NCBI RefSeq assembly: GCF_900143005.1
Contig: NZ_FRCS01000018.1
Coordinates: forward strand, 62,001 to 126,000
DNA from: Cryptosporangium aurantiacum
Lineage (GTDB): Bacteria > Actinomycetota > Actinomycetes > Mycobacteriales > Cryptosporangiaceae
DNA length: 64,000 bases
Reading direction: 5' to 3'
Shown: positions 1-8,825 of the stretch, one piece after another
Position numbering within the stretch: position 1 is the first letter of the stretch
Layout of the letters: the number at the start of each line of letters is the position of its first letter
Position numbers and translations under genes: made by a program
The notes under the pieces: model-generated
Databases searched by the model: none
What the model saw: only the letters and a program-made list of their open reading frames with translations
What the model was told of the DNA's origin: nothing

Positions 1-110
1 GTAGTGCGGTGGTGGTCCGTGCGCTTCCGGCCGCGGCCGGTCAGTCCTCCGAGACCCTGGCCCGCGACCTGGACGGCGCGTTCCGACGCATCTTGAAGGC
101 CCGACGATGA
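1..110 (+). CDS. rnpA: Ribonuclease P protein component, C-terminal end (5' truncated)
   Basis: Only about the last 35 codons are in the window, read in the frame that starts at base 3. They end in a basic tail (RRILKARR) and a TGA at 108-110. RnpA is the protein cofactor of RNase P, which matures tRNA 5' ends. The assignment rests mainly on position: in actinobacteria rnpA directly precedes yidD and yidC. The stop overlaps the yidD start in an ATGA, so the two are probably translationally coupled. The visible tail alone is too short for a strong family call. Confidence 0.7.
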   Translation, partial: SAVVVRALPAAAGQSSETLARDLDGAFRRILKARR

Positions 111-505
111 GCATGGCACCGCACCGACCCGGGGACGTCTCCGACGAGACGGCCCCTGGCTCCGCTGCGACCGAGCTCACCGAGCCGACCGAACGGCCGG
201 CAGGCCGGATGTCTCGGCTGTTGCTCGCGGTACTGATCGCGCCGATCCAGTTCTATCGCCGGTGGATCAGCCCGGCATTGCCTCCGCGCTGTCGTTTCCA
301 CCCCAGCTGTAGCGCCTACGCGCTCGAGGCGCTGCGGACTCACGGCCCGGTGGCGGGGATCCTGCTGGCAGGCTGGCGCGTAATGCGCTGCCACCCGTTC
401 CACCCCGGCGGGTACGACCCGGTCCCCTCGGCGCGGCCCCGCTCCCGGTGGGTGACCCGCCTCCGTCGTGCTCGCAACCGCCGTCTGTCTGGAGCTACTC
501 GGTGA
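107..505 (+). CDS. yidD: Membrane protein insertion efficiency factor YidD
   Basis: A 132-residue protein of the YidD family, a small membrane-associated factor that assists YidC-dependent insertion. The family core starts near residue 35 (MSRLLLAV) and shows FYRRWISP, the Cys-rich [11 protein letters not shown] and [12 protein letters not shown]. The 34 residues before the core are acidic and Pro-rich. They are an actinobacterial-type extension or an artefact of choosing the ATG at 107; an in-frame ATG at 209 is the alternative. I keep 107 because it overlaps the rnpA stop. The 3' end overlaps the GTG of yidC by four bases. Confidence 0.9.
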   Translation: MSMAPHRPGDVSDETAPGSAATELTEPTERPAGRMSRLLLAVLIAPIQFYRRWISPALPPRCRFHPSCSAYALEALRTHGPVAGILLAGWRVMRCHPFHPGGYDPVPSARPRSRWVTRLRRARNRRLSGATR

Positions 506-1605
506 ATCTGAACTGGATCTACACGGGAATCTCGTGGATCCTGCTGCGCTGGCACGACCTGTGGGGCGGCCTCCTCAACCTGCCGTCCGGCCTCGCCTGG
601 GTGCTCTCGATCGTCTTCCTCGTGCTGACCGTCCGGGTCGTGCTGTTCCCGGTCTTCGTCAAGCAGATCAAGTCGCAGCGAGCCATGCAGGCGCTCCAGC
701 CGCAGATGAAGGAACTGCGCGACAAGTACAAGAACGACCAGCAGAAGCTCCAGCAGGAAATGATGGAGCTGTACCGGCGGGAGAAGGCCAACCCGCTGAT
801 GGGCTGCCTCCCGATCTTCCTGCAGATCCCGGTCTTCCTCGGTCTGTTCCACGTGCTGCGGCTGATCAACCCGGCGTCGGAATCCGCGTTCAAGGCGATG
901 ACCACCGAGTACGGGTGGACCGAGGAGCAGTTCCACAGCGCCTCCGAAGCGACGATCTTCGGTGCCCCGATCGCGGCCGCGTTCCGGAACACCACCGAGC
1001 AGCTGGAGCAGCTCGACGCGAGCCGGCTGTCGGTCACGCTGGTCTCCGGGATCTTGATCATCACGATGGTCGCGACGACCTACATCACGCAGCGCCAGAT
1101 GATCGCGCGCAACGGTGCGGCGGCTGACCCGACGCAAGCGATGGTGCAGAAGCTGATGCTCTACGGCATCCCTGCCTCGCTGCTCATCTCGGGTGCGATC
1201 TTCCCGATCGGTGTTGTCATCTACTGGGTGACGCAGAACTTCTTCTCGATGGGTCAGCAGTTCTGGGTGCTCAGCAAGATGCCGATCCCGAAGCCCGGTG
1301 ACCCGAAGGTCGACCCGGAGAAGGCCGCCGCGATGGCGCCGAAGCCAGGCGTCAAGCCGGTCAACCCGAAGAAGGGCGGCCGCTCCGCGACCGCGCGGCA
1401 GTCCACCGGCGGCTCGGTCAAGTTCGACACCGCTCAGGCTCGGGCCGACCGTGCAGCGGCCGATAAGTCGAAGTCCGATGCCTCGGCCGACGACAACTCC
1501 GAGAAACCGGCGCCCGCGCGTCGACCGACTCCACCCCGCGGTAGCGGCGGCGGACGACGTCCGCAGGACAACCGGAACCGCAAGCGCAAGGGCGGCCGGC
1601 GTTAG
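502..1605 (+). CDS. yidC: Membrane protein insertase YidC (Oxa1 family)
   Basis: A 367-residue polytopic insertase that places Sec-dependent and Sec-independent proteins into the cytoplasmic membrane. The N-terminus ([19 protein letters not shown]) and the next hydrophobic helix, [14 protein letters not shown], carry the conserved Arg of the hydrophilic groove. A charged coiled coil ([20 protein letters not shown]) and [16 protein letters not shown] follow, as in the family. The last 80 residues are basic and disordered, as in Gram-positive homologues. The start is GTG 502 in a GTGA overlap with yidD; an upstream in-frame start at 448 would add non-conserved residues. Confidence 0.96.
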   Translation: MNLNWIYTGISWILLRWHDLWGGLLNLPSGLAWVLSIVFLVLTVRVVLFPVFVKQIKSQRAMQALQPQMKELRDKYKNDQQKLQQEMMELYRREKANPLMGCLPIFLQIPVFLGLFHVLRLINPASESAFKAMTTEYGWTEEQFHSASEATIFGAPIAAAFRNTTEQLEQLDASRLSVTLVSGILIITMVATTYITQRQMIARNGAAADPTQAMVQKLMLYGIPASLLISGAIFPIGVVIYWVTQNFFSMGQQFWVLSKMPIPKPGDPKVDPEKAAAMAPKPGVKPVNPKKGGRSATARQSTGGSVKFDTAQARADRAAADKSKSDASADDNSEKPAPARRPTPPRGSGGGRRPQDNRNRKRKGGRR

Positions 1606-1665
1606 CCGGTCCTCCACGGATCATCGGTGCCCCGTCGCGGTGGCGCCGCAAGCCAGGGAGTATTG

Positions 1666-2169
1666 ATGACGGAGACGCGTCCCGAGACCGCGGACGAGAC
1701 GGGCACAGACCTGTTGGTTCGCGAGGGCGACATCGCCGGTGACTACATCGAGCGGCTGCTCGACATCCTCGACTTCGACGGGGACATCGACATGGACGTC
1801 GAGGGCGACCGGGCGGTCGTCGCGGTGATCGGTGATGAGCTCGACGCGCTGATCGGCCCGCGCGGCTCGACGCTCGACGCGCTGCAGGAGCTGACTCGTC
1901 TGGCGGTCGTCCAGCAGACCGGCGTGCGTAGTCGGCTGATGCTGGACGTCGGCGGTTACCGCGCCAAGCGTCGTCAGGAGCTCGTCGCGATCGCCAAGAA
2001 CGCGGTCGAGCAGGCGCGGTCGCTGGGTGAGCCGGTGAAGCTCAGCCCGATGAACCCGTTCGAGCGCAAGGTCGTGCACGACGCGATCAGCGCGATCGAC
2101 GACGTCCGGAGCGAGTCCGAGGGTGAAGAGCCGGAGCGTCGGGTGGTCGTCCACTTGCAGAGCGCATGA
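1666..2169 (+). CDS. jag: Jag/KhpB RNA-binding protein (KH + R3H)
   Basis: A 167-residue protein with an acidic N-terminus, a KH-II domain whose GxxG loop reads [14 protein letters not shown], and a C-terminal R3H domain with the Arg-x3-His signature in [11 protein letters not shown]. Homologues (Jag/EloR/KhpB) bind RNA and affect cell elongation and division. The ATG at 1666 has a well-placed GGGAG upstream. The gene lies 60 bp after yidC and its stop overlaps the rsmG ATG, so yidD-yidC-jag-rsmG looks like one transcription unit. Confidence 0.93.
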   Translation: MTETRPETADETGTDLLVREGDIAGDYIERLLDILDFDGDIDMDVEGDRAVVAVIGDELDALIGPRGSTLDALQELTRLAVVQQTGVRSRLMLDVGGYRAKRRQELVAIAKNAVEQARSLGEPVKLSPMNPFERKVVHDAISAIDDVRSESEGEEPERRVVVHLQSA

Positions 2170-2930
2170 GCAGCACACTTCCTGCGAGCCCCGCCGGTCC
2201 GCCGGCGGGGCTCGCTGCTGTTGCGGCCCAGGTGTTCGGCGAGCGGCTACCGCTGGCGATCGACTACGCCTCCCTGCTGGCGACGGCGGGCGTCGAGCGC
2301 GGGTTGATCGGTCCGCGGGAGGCCCCGCGGCTGTGGGATCGTCACCTCCTCAACTGCGCCGTCGTGGCTGAGCTCTTTCCGGCGGACGCCACGGTGGTCG
2401 ACGTCGGGAGCGGCGCTGGGTTGCCCGGCCTCGTTCTGGCGATCGCGCGACCGGATCTGCGGGTGACGCTTCTGGAGCCGCTCGCCCGCCGGGTCGCGTT
2501 CTTGAACGAGGCGGTCTCCGCGCTGGAACTGTCGTCGGTGACCGTGCGCCGTGGGCGGGCGGAGGAGGTCGTGGGTCAGGTCTCCGCGGCCATCGTGACC
2601 GCGCGGGCGGTCGCGCCGCTGGACCGCCTCGCGGGGTGGTGCCTGCCGCTGTGTGAGCCTTCCGGGAAGATGCTCGCGCTGAAGGGGTCGTCGGCGGCCG
2701 AGGAGATCACCGAACACGCCGCCGCGGTAGCACGGGTTGGGGGCGTCTCCCCTCGTATCGTCGAGTGCGGAGGCGGTGTCGTCGACCCCCCGACGACCGT
2801 GGTCGAGATTCTCCGTGGTGGCTCGGTGGGCCCTGGCCCGGCGGCCGCGAGCCGTCGGGATTCGTCGCGGCGGCGGCCGGGTTCGGCTGCTCCGAGCCGC
2901 CGGCGACGGAGAGGACAACACGGCCCATGA
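2166..2930 (+). CDS. rsmG: 16S rRNA (guanine527-N7)-methyltransferase RsmG
   Basis: A SAM-dependent methyltransferase for the conserved 530 loop of 16S rRNA; loss of RsmG gives low-level streptomycin resistance in other bacteria. Visible motifs are WDRHLLNC near residue 58, the SAM-binding [13 protein letters not shown] near residue 82, and [15 protein letters not shown]. The body resembles GidB of about 220 residues. The last 35 residues are an Arg/Ser-rich tail ([10 protein letters not shown]) beyond the usual end. The start is an ATGA overlap with jag. The stop in turn overlaps an ATG (2927) that opens the long frame leading into parA. Confidence 0.95.
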   Translation: MSSTLPASPAGPPAGLAAVAAQVFGERLPLAIDYASLLATAGVERGLIGPREAPRLWDRHLLNCAVVAELFPADATVVDVGSGAGLPGLVLAIARPDLRVTLLEPLARRVAFLNEAVSALELSSVTVRRGRAEEVVGQVSAAIVTARAVAPLDRLAGWCLPLCEPSGKMLALKGSSAAEEITEHAAAVARVGGVSPRIVECGGGVVDPPTTVVEILRGGSVGPGPAAASRRDSSRRRPGSAAPSRRRRRGQHGP

Positions 2931-3460
2931 CCGACGACGCATCTCGGAAGCCCACTGCCGTGGGATGGCCGGACTCGAAACCGGCCGGATCGGCGGTGGT
3001 CCACCTTCCGGGATGCGGGAGCTCGGACCTCGGCTGGCCCTCGCTCGACGAAAACCTCGGCTGGCTATCGCTCGACGGAAGCTTCGACGGAAGCTTCGAC
3101 GAAGGCGGTGACGATGGTGGGGCGCGCGGCCTCGTCCGGCGTCGTGGTCGACGCCACGCGCCGCGCCCGACCGAGCTGTCCCGGCGTCCGAGACGGCCGG
3201 GGAGTTCGGCCTCACCGCTGCGGCTGATCCGCGCGGTTTCGGTTCCTCCGGACGCCGCGGGGGCGGGCGGGCCCGTCGCTGGCGGCACTCTTGCGGAGAG
3301 CGGCGGAGTCTCGTTGAGTGCGGGCCACGAAGGTGATGAGGGCTTCGGGGGTGATCCGGGGGTCGAGCCTGCCGAGACGTCCACGCACCCGAGTCCGACG
3401 GCCGACGGTGATCCAGGCGGCGAGTCCGGGGGCGAGGTGGCGGCGGCGGCGCGCCAGCGC

Positions 3461-3663
3461 TCGGCAGTCGGCGGTGACTCGCGCGAGCGCCTGGCCGGTG
3501 GCGGCGATTGGGGCAGCGAGCCGGCGGTCGCGGCGGGCCGGCGCTCGGCAGTCGGCGGTGACTCGCGCGAGCGCCCGGCCGGTGGCGGCGATTGGGGCAG
3601 CGAGCCGGCGATCGCGGCGGGCCGGCGCTCGGCAGTCGGCGGTGACTGGCGCGAGCGCCCGGC
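3461..3663 (+). repeat. 84-bp tandem repeat, about 2.4 copies
   Basis: The motif TCGGCAGTCGGCGGTGACT recurs at 3461, 3545 and 3629, exactly 84 bp apart, with near-identical sequence between. In the parA frame each unit encodes 28 residues containing RSAVGGDSRERPAGGGDWGSE. The copies differ by a few substitutions only, so the duplication looks recent or is being homogenised. Confidence 0.9.
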
Positions 3664-3666
3664 CGG

Positions 3667-3765
3667 GGGCGGCGAGTCCGGTGGCGGCGAGTCCCGTGGC
3701 GGCGAGTCCGGGGGCGGCGAGTCCGGGGGCGGGGAGTCCGGAGGCGGAGAGTCCGGAGGCGGGGC
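3667..3765 (+). repeat. 15-bp GGCGAGTCCGGGGGC-type tandem repeat
   Basis: About six imperfect copies of GGCGAGTCCGGGGGC directly follow the 84-bp array. In the parA frame they encode a GGGES pentapeptide repeat. Variation falls mainly at third positions (GGC/GGG/GGA, GAG constant), as expected if the frame is translated. Slippage of short GC-rich units could give the same picture. Confidence 0.85.
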
Positions 3766-4492
3766 GCCCGGCGCTGGTGAGTCGGTGGACGAGGTCGCGG
3801 TCGGGGTCGACTCGGATGAGCTTTCGATCGGCGACGGTGCCCGCGTCGCTGGGCACGGTTCGTCGGTTCGGGCCGGCTTGGGCGAGCGCCCGGTCGGCGG
3901 GAGCGGTGTGGCGGTCGCGGGCGAACAGGCGGGTGGCGACGGCGGCTCTGTCGTGCGTCCCAGCGAGGGTGGGTTCCCGGGGGGCGCAAGGGATGGGCGT
4001 GGCCCGGGCGGCGGGTTGGATGCCGAGCAACCCGACGACTTCGCCGGTGTCGGTGGTGAGGCTCGGGAATGTACTGGGGCTGGGGATGGCAGTGACGTGG
4101 CTGGGCCTACTACTGCGGCTGGTTCCGGCGAGGAGGCGCGTCCCCGGCTCCGGGCGGTCGGACCGGACGAGGGGCTGAGCGTCGAGGACGGACGACTGGA
4201 GATCGTCGTATCGCCGACGCTCGACGATCTGCTCGGAACAACCCCCAGCGAGCGCCGCGTCGGCGAGTTGAGCGAAGGAATCAGTGACTCCTTGCGCGAT
4301 CTCATCCACAGAGTTGTCGGTCGGGCAGAGGTTAGTGACGTCGGGGCGGTACCGTCGGGAAGTGCCGGCGCAATCCTCGCCGAGGTCCCTCCCTTCGAGC
4401 GCGGCGCAGCGACTGCAGCGTCGGCGGACACCGCTGAACCCTTGGGGTCAGCTTCCCCCGAGTCCGGTACTGAACAGGTCCAGGAGATCGAC

Positions 4493-5560
4493 GTGAGCGA
4501 CCCCGCTCAGTCCGCCCCGCACGCGCTCACCAACGAAGCGGACGAGAGCCAGCGACGTATCCGTGCCGTGCTGGACGACGCCACCGCCGTTCCACGTGAA
4601 ACGGCTCCCGATCCGTACGAGGTTTCACGTGAAACGGATCCGCTGACGATGGATCCCCGGGTCCTCCCCGGCGATGTTTCACGTGAAACAGAGGACGACG
4701 ACCTGCCGATAGCGATCGAGGCTCGTCGCGCCGTCCAGGTGTTGAACCCCGGCCACAACACGCTGCCTCGCCCCGCCACCCGTCGCGTCATGTGCGTCGC
4801 GAACCAGAAGGGTGGCGTCGGCAAGACCACGACGACGGTCAACATCGCCGTGGCGCTCGCCCTTCACGGAAACCGGGTCATGGTGATCGACCTCGACCCC
4901 CAGGGCAACGCGTCCACGGGACTGAACGTCGACCACCGGGCCGGAGTCCCGAGCACCTACGACGTCCTCGTCGACGGCATCCCGCTCGCGGACGCGACCG
5001 TGGCCGTCGAGGGCGTGCCGAACCTCTACTGCGTGCCGGCGACGATCGACCTCGCCGGCGCGGAGATCGAGCTGGTCTCGGTGGTCGCCCGCGAGAACCG
5101 TCTCCGCCGGGCGATCGACGCCTTCCCGGCCGACATCGACTACATCTTCATCGACTGCCCGCCGTCTCTCGGTCTGCTGACCGTCAACGCGCTCGTCGCG
5201 GCACGAGAGGTACTCATCCCGATCCAGTGCGAGTACTACGCGCTGGAAGGGCTGGGGCAGCTCCTCCGGAACGTCGAACTCGTCAAGGCGCACCTCAACA
5301 ACGACGTCCAGATCACCACGATCCTGTTGACGATGTACGACGGTCGCACCAAGCTCGCCGATCAAGTCGCCGCAGAGGTGCGGGGACACTTCGGCGAGAC
5401 CGTGCTGGAGGCGGTCATCCCCCGGAGCGTCCGTGTCTCGGAGGCGCCCGGGTTCGGGCAATCGGTGATCACTTACGATCCTGGTTCGCGCGGATCCACG
5501 AGTTATCTTCAGGCTGCTCGGGAGATCGCGGAGCGCGGCGCTAGGGGAGGACACCAGTGA
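4493..5560 (+). CDS. parA: Chromosome partitioning ATPase ParA (Soj)
   Basis: A Walker-type ATPase of the ParA/Soj family that, with ParB and parS, segregates origins. From GTG 4493 it is 355 residues, a normal length for actinobacterial ParA. The deviant Walker A box [12 protein letters not shown] is near residue 105, followed by [11 protein letters not shown] and the Walker B stretch [11 protein letters not shown]. The start is chosen because AGGAG lies six bases upstream. The frame is also open back to ATG 2927, which would give 877 residues. The first 65 residues contain VPRET/VSRET motifs because three parS sites are embedded in the coding sequence. The stop overlaps the parB GTG. Confidence 0.93.
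   Translation: MSDPAQSAPHALTNEADESQRRIRAVLDDATAVPRETAPDPYEVSRETDPLTMDPRVLPGDVSRETEDDDLPIAIEARRAVQVLNPGHNTLPRPATRRVMCVANQKGGVGKTTTTVNIAVALALHGNRVMVIDLDPQGNASTGLNVDHRAGVPSTYDVLVDGIPLADATVAVEGVPNLYCVPATIDLAGAEIELVSVVARENRLRRAIDAFPADIDYIFIDCPPSLGLLTVNALVAAREVLIPIQCEYYALEGLGQLLRNVELVKAHLNNDVQITTILLTMYDGRTKLADQVAAEVRGHFGETVLEAVIPRSVRVSEAPGFGQSVITYDPGSRGSTSYLQAAREIAERGARGGHQ
4589..4602 (+). promoter_or_regulatory. parS site 1 (one mismatch)
   Basis: GTTCCACGTGAAAC differs from the parS core GTTTCACGTGAAAC by one base in the left half. It lies within the parA coding region and encodes VPRET. It is a likely ParB-binding centromere element. Confidence 0.85.
4622..4635 (+). promoter_or_regulatory. parS site 2 (perfect core)
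   Basis: GTTTCACGTGAAAC is the exact palindromic parS core recognised by ParB in actinobacteria. It encodes VSRET in parA and lies 33 bp after site 1. Confidence 0.95.
4675..4690 (+). promoter_or_regulatory. parS site 3 (perfect 16-bp)
   Basis: TGTTTCACGTGAAACA is a perfect 16-bp parS palindrome, 54 bp after site 2 and again encoding VSRET. Three sites inside 102 bp make a strong ParB nucleation centre close to the expected origin. Confidence 0.96.
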
Positions 5561-6543
5561 AGAATCGACGCGGACTGGGGCGGGGCCTCGGTGCGCTGAT
5601 TCCGGCGGCACCGCTGCCGGGTGAAGAGGACGGCGGCGCTCCGGTCGTCGTCCAGCGGACGCCGTTCGCCACGGGCGCGTCGACCAATGGCGGCGGCCAG
5701 TCGGACCTGGCGCCGGTCCCCGGTGCCCAGTTCCGTGAAGTGCCGGTCGACGCGATCACGCCCAACCCCAAGCAGCCCCGTAAGGGAGAGTTCGACGAAG
5801 ACGCGATGGAGGAGCTCAAGACCTCCATCCGCGAGGTCGGTGTTCTCCAGCCGGTCGTGGTGCGGGAGAAGGGTGCCGGCAGCTACGAGCTGATCATGGG
5901 GGAGCGTCGCTGGCGCGCCTCGAAAGCGATCGGCCGCGAGACGATCCCCGCGATCATCCGCGACACCAGCGACGACAATCTCCTCCGGGACGCGCTGCTC
6001 GAGAACATCCATCGCTCCGACCTGAACCCGCTCGAAGAGGCGGCGGCTTACCAGCAGTTGCTCGCCGAGTTCGGCGTCACCCAGGAGGAGCTCAGCAAGC
6101 GCATCGGACGGAGCCGTCCGCAGATTTCCAACACGATCCGGCTGCTGAATCTCCCGTCGGCAGTGCAGCGCCGCGTCGCCGCCGGCGTGCTCAGCGCGGG
6201 TCATGCCCGGGCGCTGCTCTCGCTGGACGACAGCGACGCACAGGAGCGGCTGGCAACACGAATCGTCGCCGAAGGGCTCTCCGTGCGGGCCACCGAGGAG
6301 ATCGTCGCGCTCGGCGGCGACCCGGAGCCGCCGACGCGCGAGGCGCCGGCACGGCGTACCCGGATGCGGTCTCCCGGTCTGGAGGACTTGGCCGGGCGGC
6401 TGTCCGACCGGTTCGACACCCGGGTGAAGGTGGACCTGGGGAAGCGCAAGGGGCGCATCACGATCGAGTTCGCGACGATCGACGACCTGGAGCGCATCGC
6501 TGACGCGATGGGAGTCACCGGCCAGGTCGACGACCAGTCCTGA
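5557..6543 (+). CDS. parB: Chromosome partitioning protein ParB
   Basis: A 328-residue ParB/Spo0J CTPase-type DNA clamp that loads at parS and spreads. It begins [13 protein letters not shown], the short N-terminal motif that stimulates ParA. The ParB/Srx domain shows [17 protein letters not shown] and [14 protein letters not shown], followed by a helix-turn-helix ([20 protein letters not shown]). The C-terminal dimerisation region ends in a predicted helix (ERIADAMGV). The GTG start overlaps the parA stop in GTGA with GGGAGG upstream, so parA and parB are coupled. Confidence 0.97.
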   Translation: MKNRRGLGRGLGALIPAAPLPGEEDGGAPVVVQRTPFATGASTNGGGQSDLAPVPGAQFREVPVDAITPNPKQPRKGEFDEDAMEELKTSIREVGVLQPVVVREKGAGSYELIMGERRWRASKAIGRETIPAIIRDTSDDNLLRDALLENIHRSDLNPLEEAAAYQQLLAEFGVTQEELSKRIGRSRPQISNTIRLLNLPSAVQRRVAAGVLSAGHARALLSLDDSDAQERLATRIVAEGLSVRATEEIVALGGDPEPPTREAPARRTRMRSPGLEDLAGRLSDRFDTRVKVDLGKRKGRITIEFATIDDLERIADAMGVTGQVDDQS

Positions 6544-6655
6544 CGCGCGGGTCGGTCACCGTCATCAGCCGGACGCGTAGCGAGGCGCCGCTGCTCCCTC
6601 GGCGGAACCGCGCATAGACGGTTGCCTGGCTCGCCGATTAACAGCGGCGGCCGAG

Positions 6656-6701
6656 GCGCTGAACATTTTGTGCCCCTCCAGGGGCACAAAATGTTCAGCG
6701 C
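6656..6701. repeat. 46-bp perfect palindrome (22-bp arms, 2-nt centre)
   Basis: The left arm 6656-6677 (GCGCTGAACATTTTGTGCCC and two more bases) and the right arm 6680-6701 are perfect reverse complements around CC. It starts 113 bp after the parB stop. As RNA it would form a very stable hairpin and could end parB transcription, but it has no U-tract. As DNA it could be a cruciform or a protein-binding site. No second copy was noticed in the window. Confidence 0.95.
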
Positions 6702-7187
6702 TATCGGGCGGAGCGGCGGAGGCCGCCCAGAGTGAGGCGTGGGCGTGGCCCAGGCGGAGCCCGGCGAGTCGTCAGGTTCATCAACGACGCGGCGAGCCAT
6801 CCCATCGCGATGGATCCTGGGCTACCGGTCAGGATCGAGCGCCGTACGCCGGTGACCTCTCCGATAGGACGCGGCGGTTGGCGGGTCAGAGGCTGCGGAC
6901 CGAAGAAGCTCGGCCGGTTGCCGAACTCGGCGACGCGCAGCCGCCGCCAGCGGCCTCCGCCGTGTTCGGCGCAGACCGCAGTAGCGCATTGGCTGGGGGC
7001 GGGCCGCTATGGCCGCGAGAGCCACGGGCGGCGCGAGGGGTTGGGTGGTGTGCGTGGGCCGCGGAGTCCCGGAGTGGGCGTGGAGCGCGAGGGCGGGCAC
7101 AGGGAAGCCGCGGGTGGCGTGCGGCGGAGCGGAGAGCCGCGCCGGGGCAGCAGCGGAGGCTGGGCGGCACGTGAGGGGTTGCGTGAC

Positions 7188-7314
7188 GCGAGGGCGGGGG
7201 CGCCACGAGGGCGGATGGTGCGCGCGGGCTGGGGTGGCGCGCGGGAGGTGGCGCGCGCGGGTGGGGCGGCGCGCGGGCTGGGGTGGCGCGAGGGCGGGGG
7301 CGCCACGAGGGCGG
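7188..7314 (+). repeat. Two copies of a 27-bp G-rich block, 100 bp apart
   Basis: The block starting GCGAGGGCGGGGGCGCCACG occurs at 7188-7214 and 7288-7314. A second block, CGCGCGGGCTGGGGTGGCGC, occurs at 7221 and 7270. Runs of three to five G on the plus strand from about 7000 to 7400 could form G-quadruplexes. The spacing is not a multiple of three, which argues against a coding repeat. Confidence 0.75.
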
Positions 7315-8081
7315 TGGTGCCACGAGGGCGGCGAGCGCGTGGGCCTGGGTAGCGCGGGGTGGGGCGGCGGGAGTGAGATGGGAGCTGCGGGGCAGGGGTC
7401 TGGCGGGATCGGCGGGGCGAAAATTCGGTGGGCCTTGGGAGGGGGCGTGGGGCAGGATCAGGCGCATGGGTGTGCCTCTCCCCCGCGTCCGTCGGCTCGG
7501 TGTGCGTTTGCTGCACGCTGCCCGACGACGTCGGTGAGCCGACGCTGAGGCCCGACGGGCCCGAAGAACCCACCCCGGCGGCGTGAGCCCGGATATGGAC
7601 CTGGTTATCTGATCCGAGCGGAGTCGCGCCGAGCGGACCGCCCGCCGGCTCCAGGTTGCCGGTGGGCGACCGGCAGAGAGGTGAGCGGAGATGCCCGACG
7701 AGCGGGCTGCGGCGTGGATCGAGAGACGGTGTCCGTTGGCGCTCCGCCTGCCCGGTGACCGCAGTCGTTCGGATTGCCTCCGACGACGACGATAGGTCCG
7801 TCCGGAATCGCTGAGCGCGGGCACGGCCGGGCACCCACCCGATGGGTCGCCGGGCGTCCACGTTTTGGGGCAGCGAAGCCCCGACCGTTCCAGAACAGCA
7901 CGGGCATCCGCAGCGTCAGCGTGGCGACCGGATACCCCCGGGCGGCGGCCGGGCGCGCGGAAGGCAGGAACTGGCGAGTCCCGCCCAAGACTGGGCGTGG
8001 CGAGCGGACCGCGTCGTCGTTGGATCGAACGGCACGACGCCCGATCAAGCACCACGTTAGAGAACCAAGCCTGGAGAGATC

Positions 8082-8774
8082 GTGCACCACGAAGAAGGTC
8101 AGCCGGATACTGGAACCGAGCCGAGGGTGGTGGTGAACCCACCGTTGACCGAGGAGCTCCGTGCGCACCTCGTCGACATGTGGGTCCGTGTCACCAACGA
8201 AGGCGGCTCGGTCGGATTCGTGCCACCGGTGACGGGCGACGACATCCGACCGACTGCGGATCGTTCGTTCGACCGCGTCCGGCAGGGCTCCGACGTGTTG
8301 ATCTGTCTCGTCGCACCGGATCGTGAAAAAAATCGCGAATCAGTCCGAAACGGGGCAGGCTTCCCTTCCACGGAGAGCGCCCAGAATGACATCCCTGTAG
8401 TCCCCGGTACCGATTCGGACAATCGTCTGTCTACGGGCCTCTCAGGGCCGCTAACGGGCGAGCGCGTTGTAGCGTGGTTGCTGCTCGCCGAAAGTGAGAG
8501 TCTTCTGCGTCGCCACTGGCGAACCGTGTACCGGGTGCAGGTCGATCCGGAGTGGCAGGGGCTCGGACTCGGCACCTCGTTGATGGCGGCGGCGGCGGCC
8601 TATGCCAAGGAGGCTCTGGGACTCGAGGCGCTGACGCTCATGACGCGCAGCGGCACCGGGGCCGAGCGGTTCTACAAGCGGTGCGGCTATCGAGAGGTCG
8701 GTCGGATCCCCGGCGCGATCCGCGTCGGCCCGAACGACGACCGAGACGAACTCCACTTCTGGCTAGACCTCTAA
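8082..8774 (+). CDS. GNAT-family N-acetyltransferase with an internal insertion
   Basis: A 230-residue GCN5-related acetyltransferase that should move an acetyl group from acetyl-CoA to an amine; the substrate is unknown. The acetyl-CoA-binding motif A is clear (VDPEWQGLGLGTSLMAAAAAYA, split here as VDPEWQGLGLG and SLMAAAAAYA), followed by GAERFYKRCGYREVGRIPG. Residues about 80-128 form a polar, relatively AT-rich stretch between the expected beta strands that looks like an insertion. The GTG start has GGAGAG four bases upstream. It stands alone and converges on ddl. Confidence 0.85.
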   Translation: MHHEEGQPDTGTEPRVVVNPPLTEELRAHLVDMWVRVTNEGGSVGFVPPVTGDDIRPTADRSFDRVRQGSDVLICLVAPDREKNRESVRNGAGFPSTESAQNDIPVVPGTDSDNRLSTGLSGPLTGERVVAWLLLAESESLLRRHWRTVYRVQVDPEWQGLGLGTSLMAAAAAYAKEALGLEALTLMTRSGTGAERFYKRCGYREVGRIPGAIRVGPNDDRDELHFWLDL

Positions 8775-8803
8775 GTGCTCAGCGGGCTCCAGGCCAGAAC
8801 AAG

Positions 8804-8817
8804 AGCCCCGCGCGGGG
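8804..8817. terminator. Short GC hairpin between convergent genes
   Basis: GCCCCGCGCGGGGG can form a 6-7 bp stem between the GNAT stop (8774) and the ddl stop (8826). It is small and has no T-run, so a role as a bidirectional terminator is tentative. Confidence 0.35.
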
Positions 8818-8825
8818 GCCTTCGA

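Larger units (their letters stand above)
2931..4492 (+). other. Open, repetitive frame upstream of parA (possible giant N-terminal extension)
   Basis: These 1.56 kb separate rsmG from the most likely parA start. The frame of parA stays open throughout, from an ATG at 2927 that overlaps the rsmG stop in ATGA. Translated, it is rich in Gly, Glu, Ser and Arg, with tandem repeats whose periods (84 and 15 bp) are multiples of three. No folded domain is recognisable except a more ordinary stretch around 4190-4320 (DDLLGTTPSERRVGELSEG). In GC-rich DNA open frames are common, and the opposite strand is open too. Third-position GC looks lower than in neighbouring genes. It is either an unstructured extension of ParA or noncoding spacer. 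Confidence 0.45.
6544..8081. other. 1.5-kb GC-rich region without a convincing gene
   Basis: Several long frames exist on both strands, but all translate to Arg/Gly/Ala-rich low-complexity sequence without a family signature or consistent ribosome binding site. The region holds a 46-bp palindrome (6656-6701), a G-run-rich repeat zone (about 7000-7400) and, toward its right end, ordinary-looking sequence that becomes the leader of the GNAT gene at 8082. It may be a ParB-spreading or structural spacer, or decayed DNA. Confidence 0.6.

Noticed and set aside
3461-3765. The parA-upstream repeats as an iteron-type origin
   Set aside because: The units lack DnaA boxes or AT-rich elements and keep a codon period, so oriC is more likely left of the window beside dnaA.
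2247-4431. Long minus-strand open frames opposite rsmG and the parA-upstream repeats
   Set aside because: They translate to Pro/Arg/Ser low-complexity sequence, overlap a certain gene (rsmG) and show no start-site or domain support. They are mirror frames of a GC-rich repeat.
7007-8168. Minus- and plus-strand frames in the region between parB and the GNAT gene
   Set aside because: All are Arg/Pro/Ala or Gly-rich without family signature; the repeat spacing of 100 bp is not coding-like.
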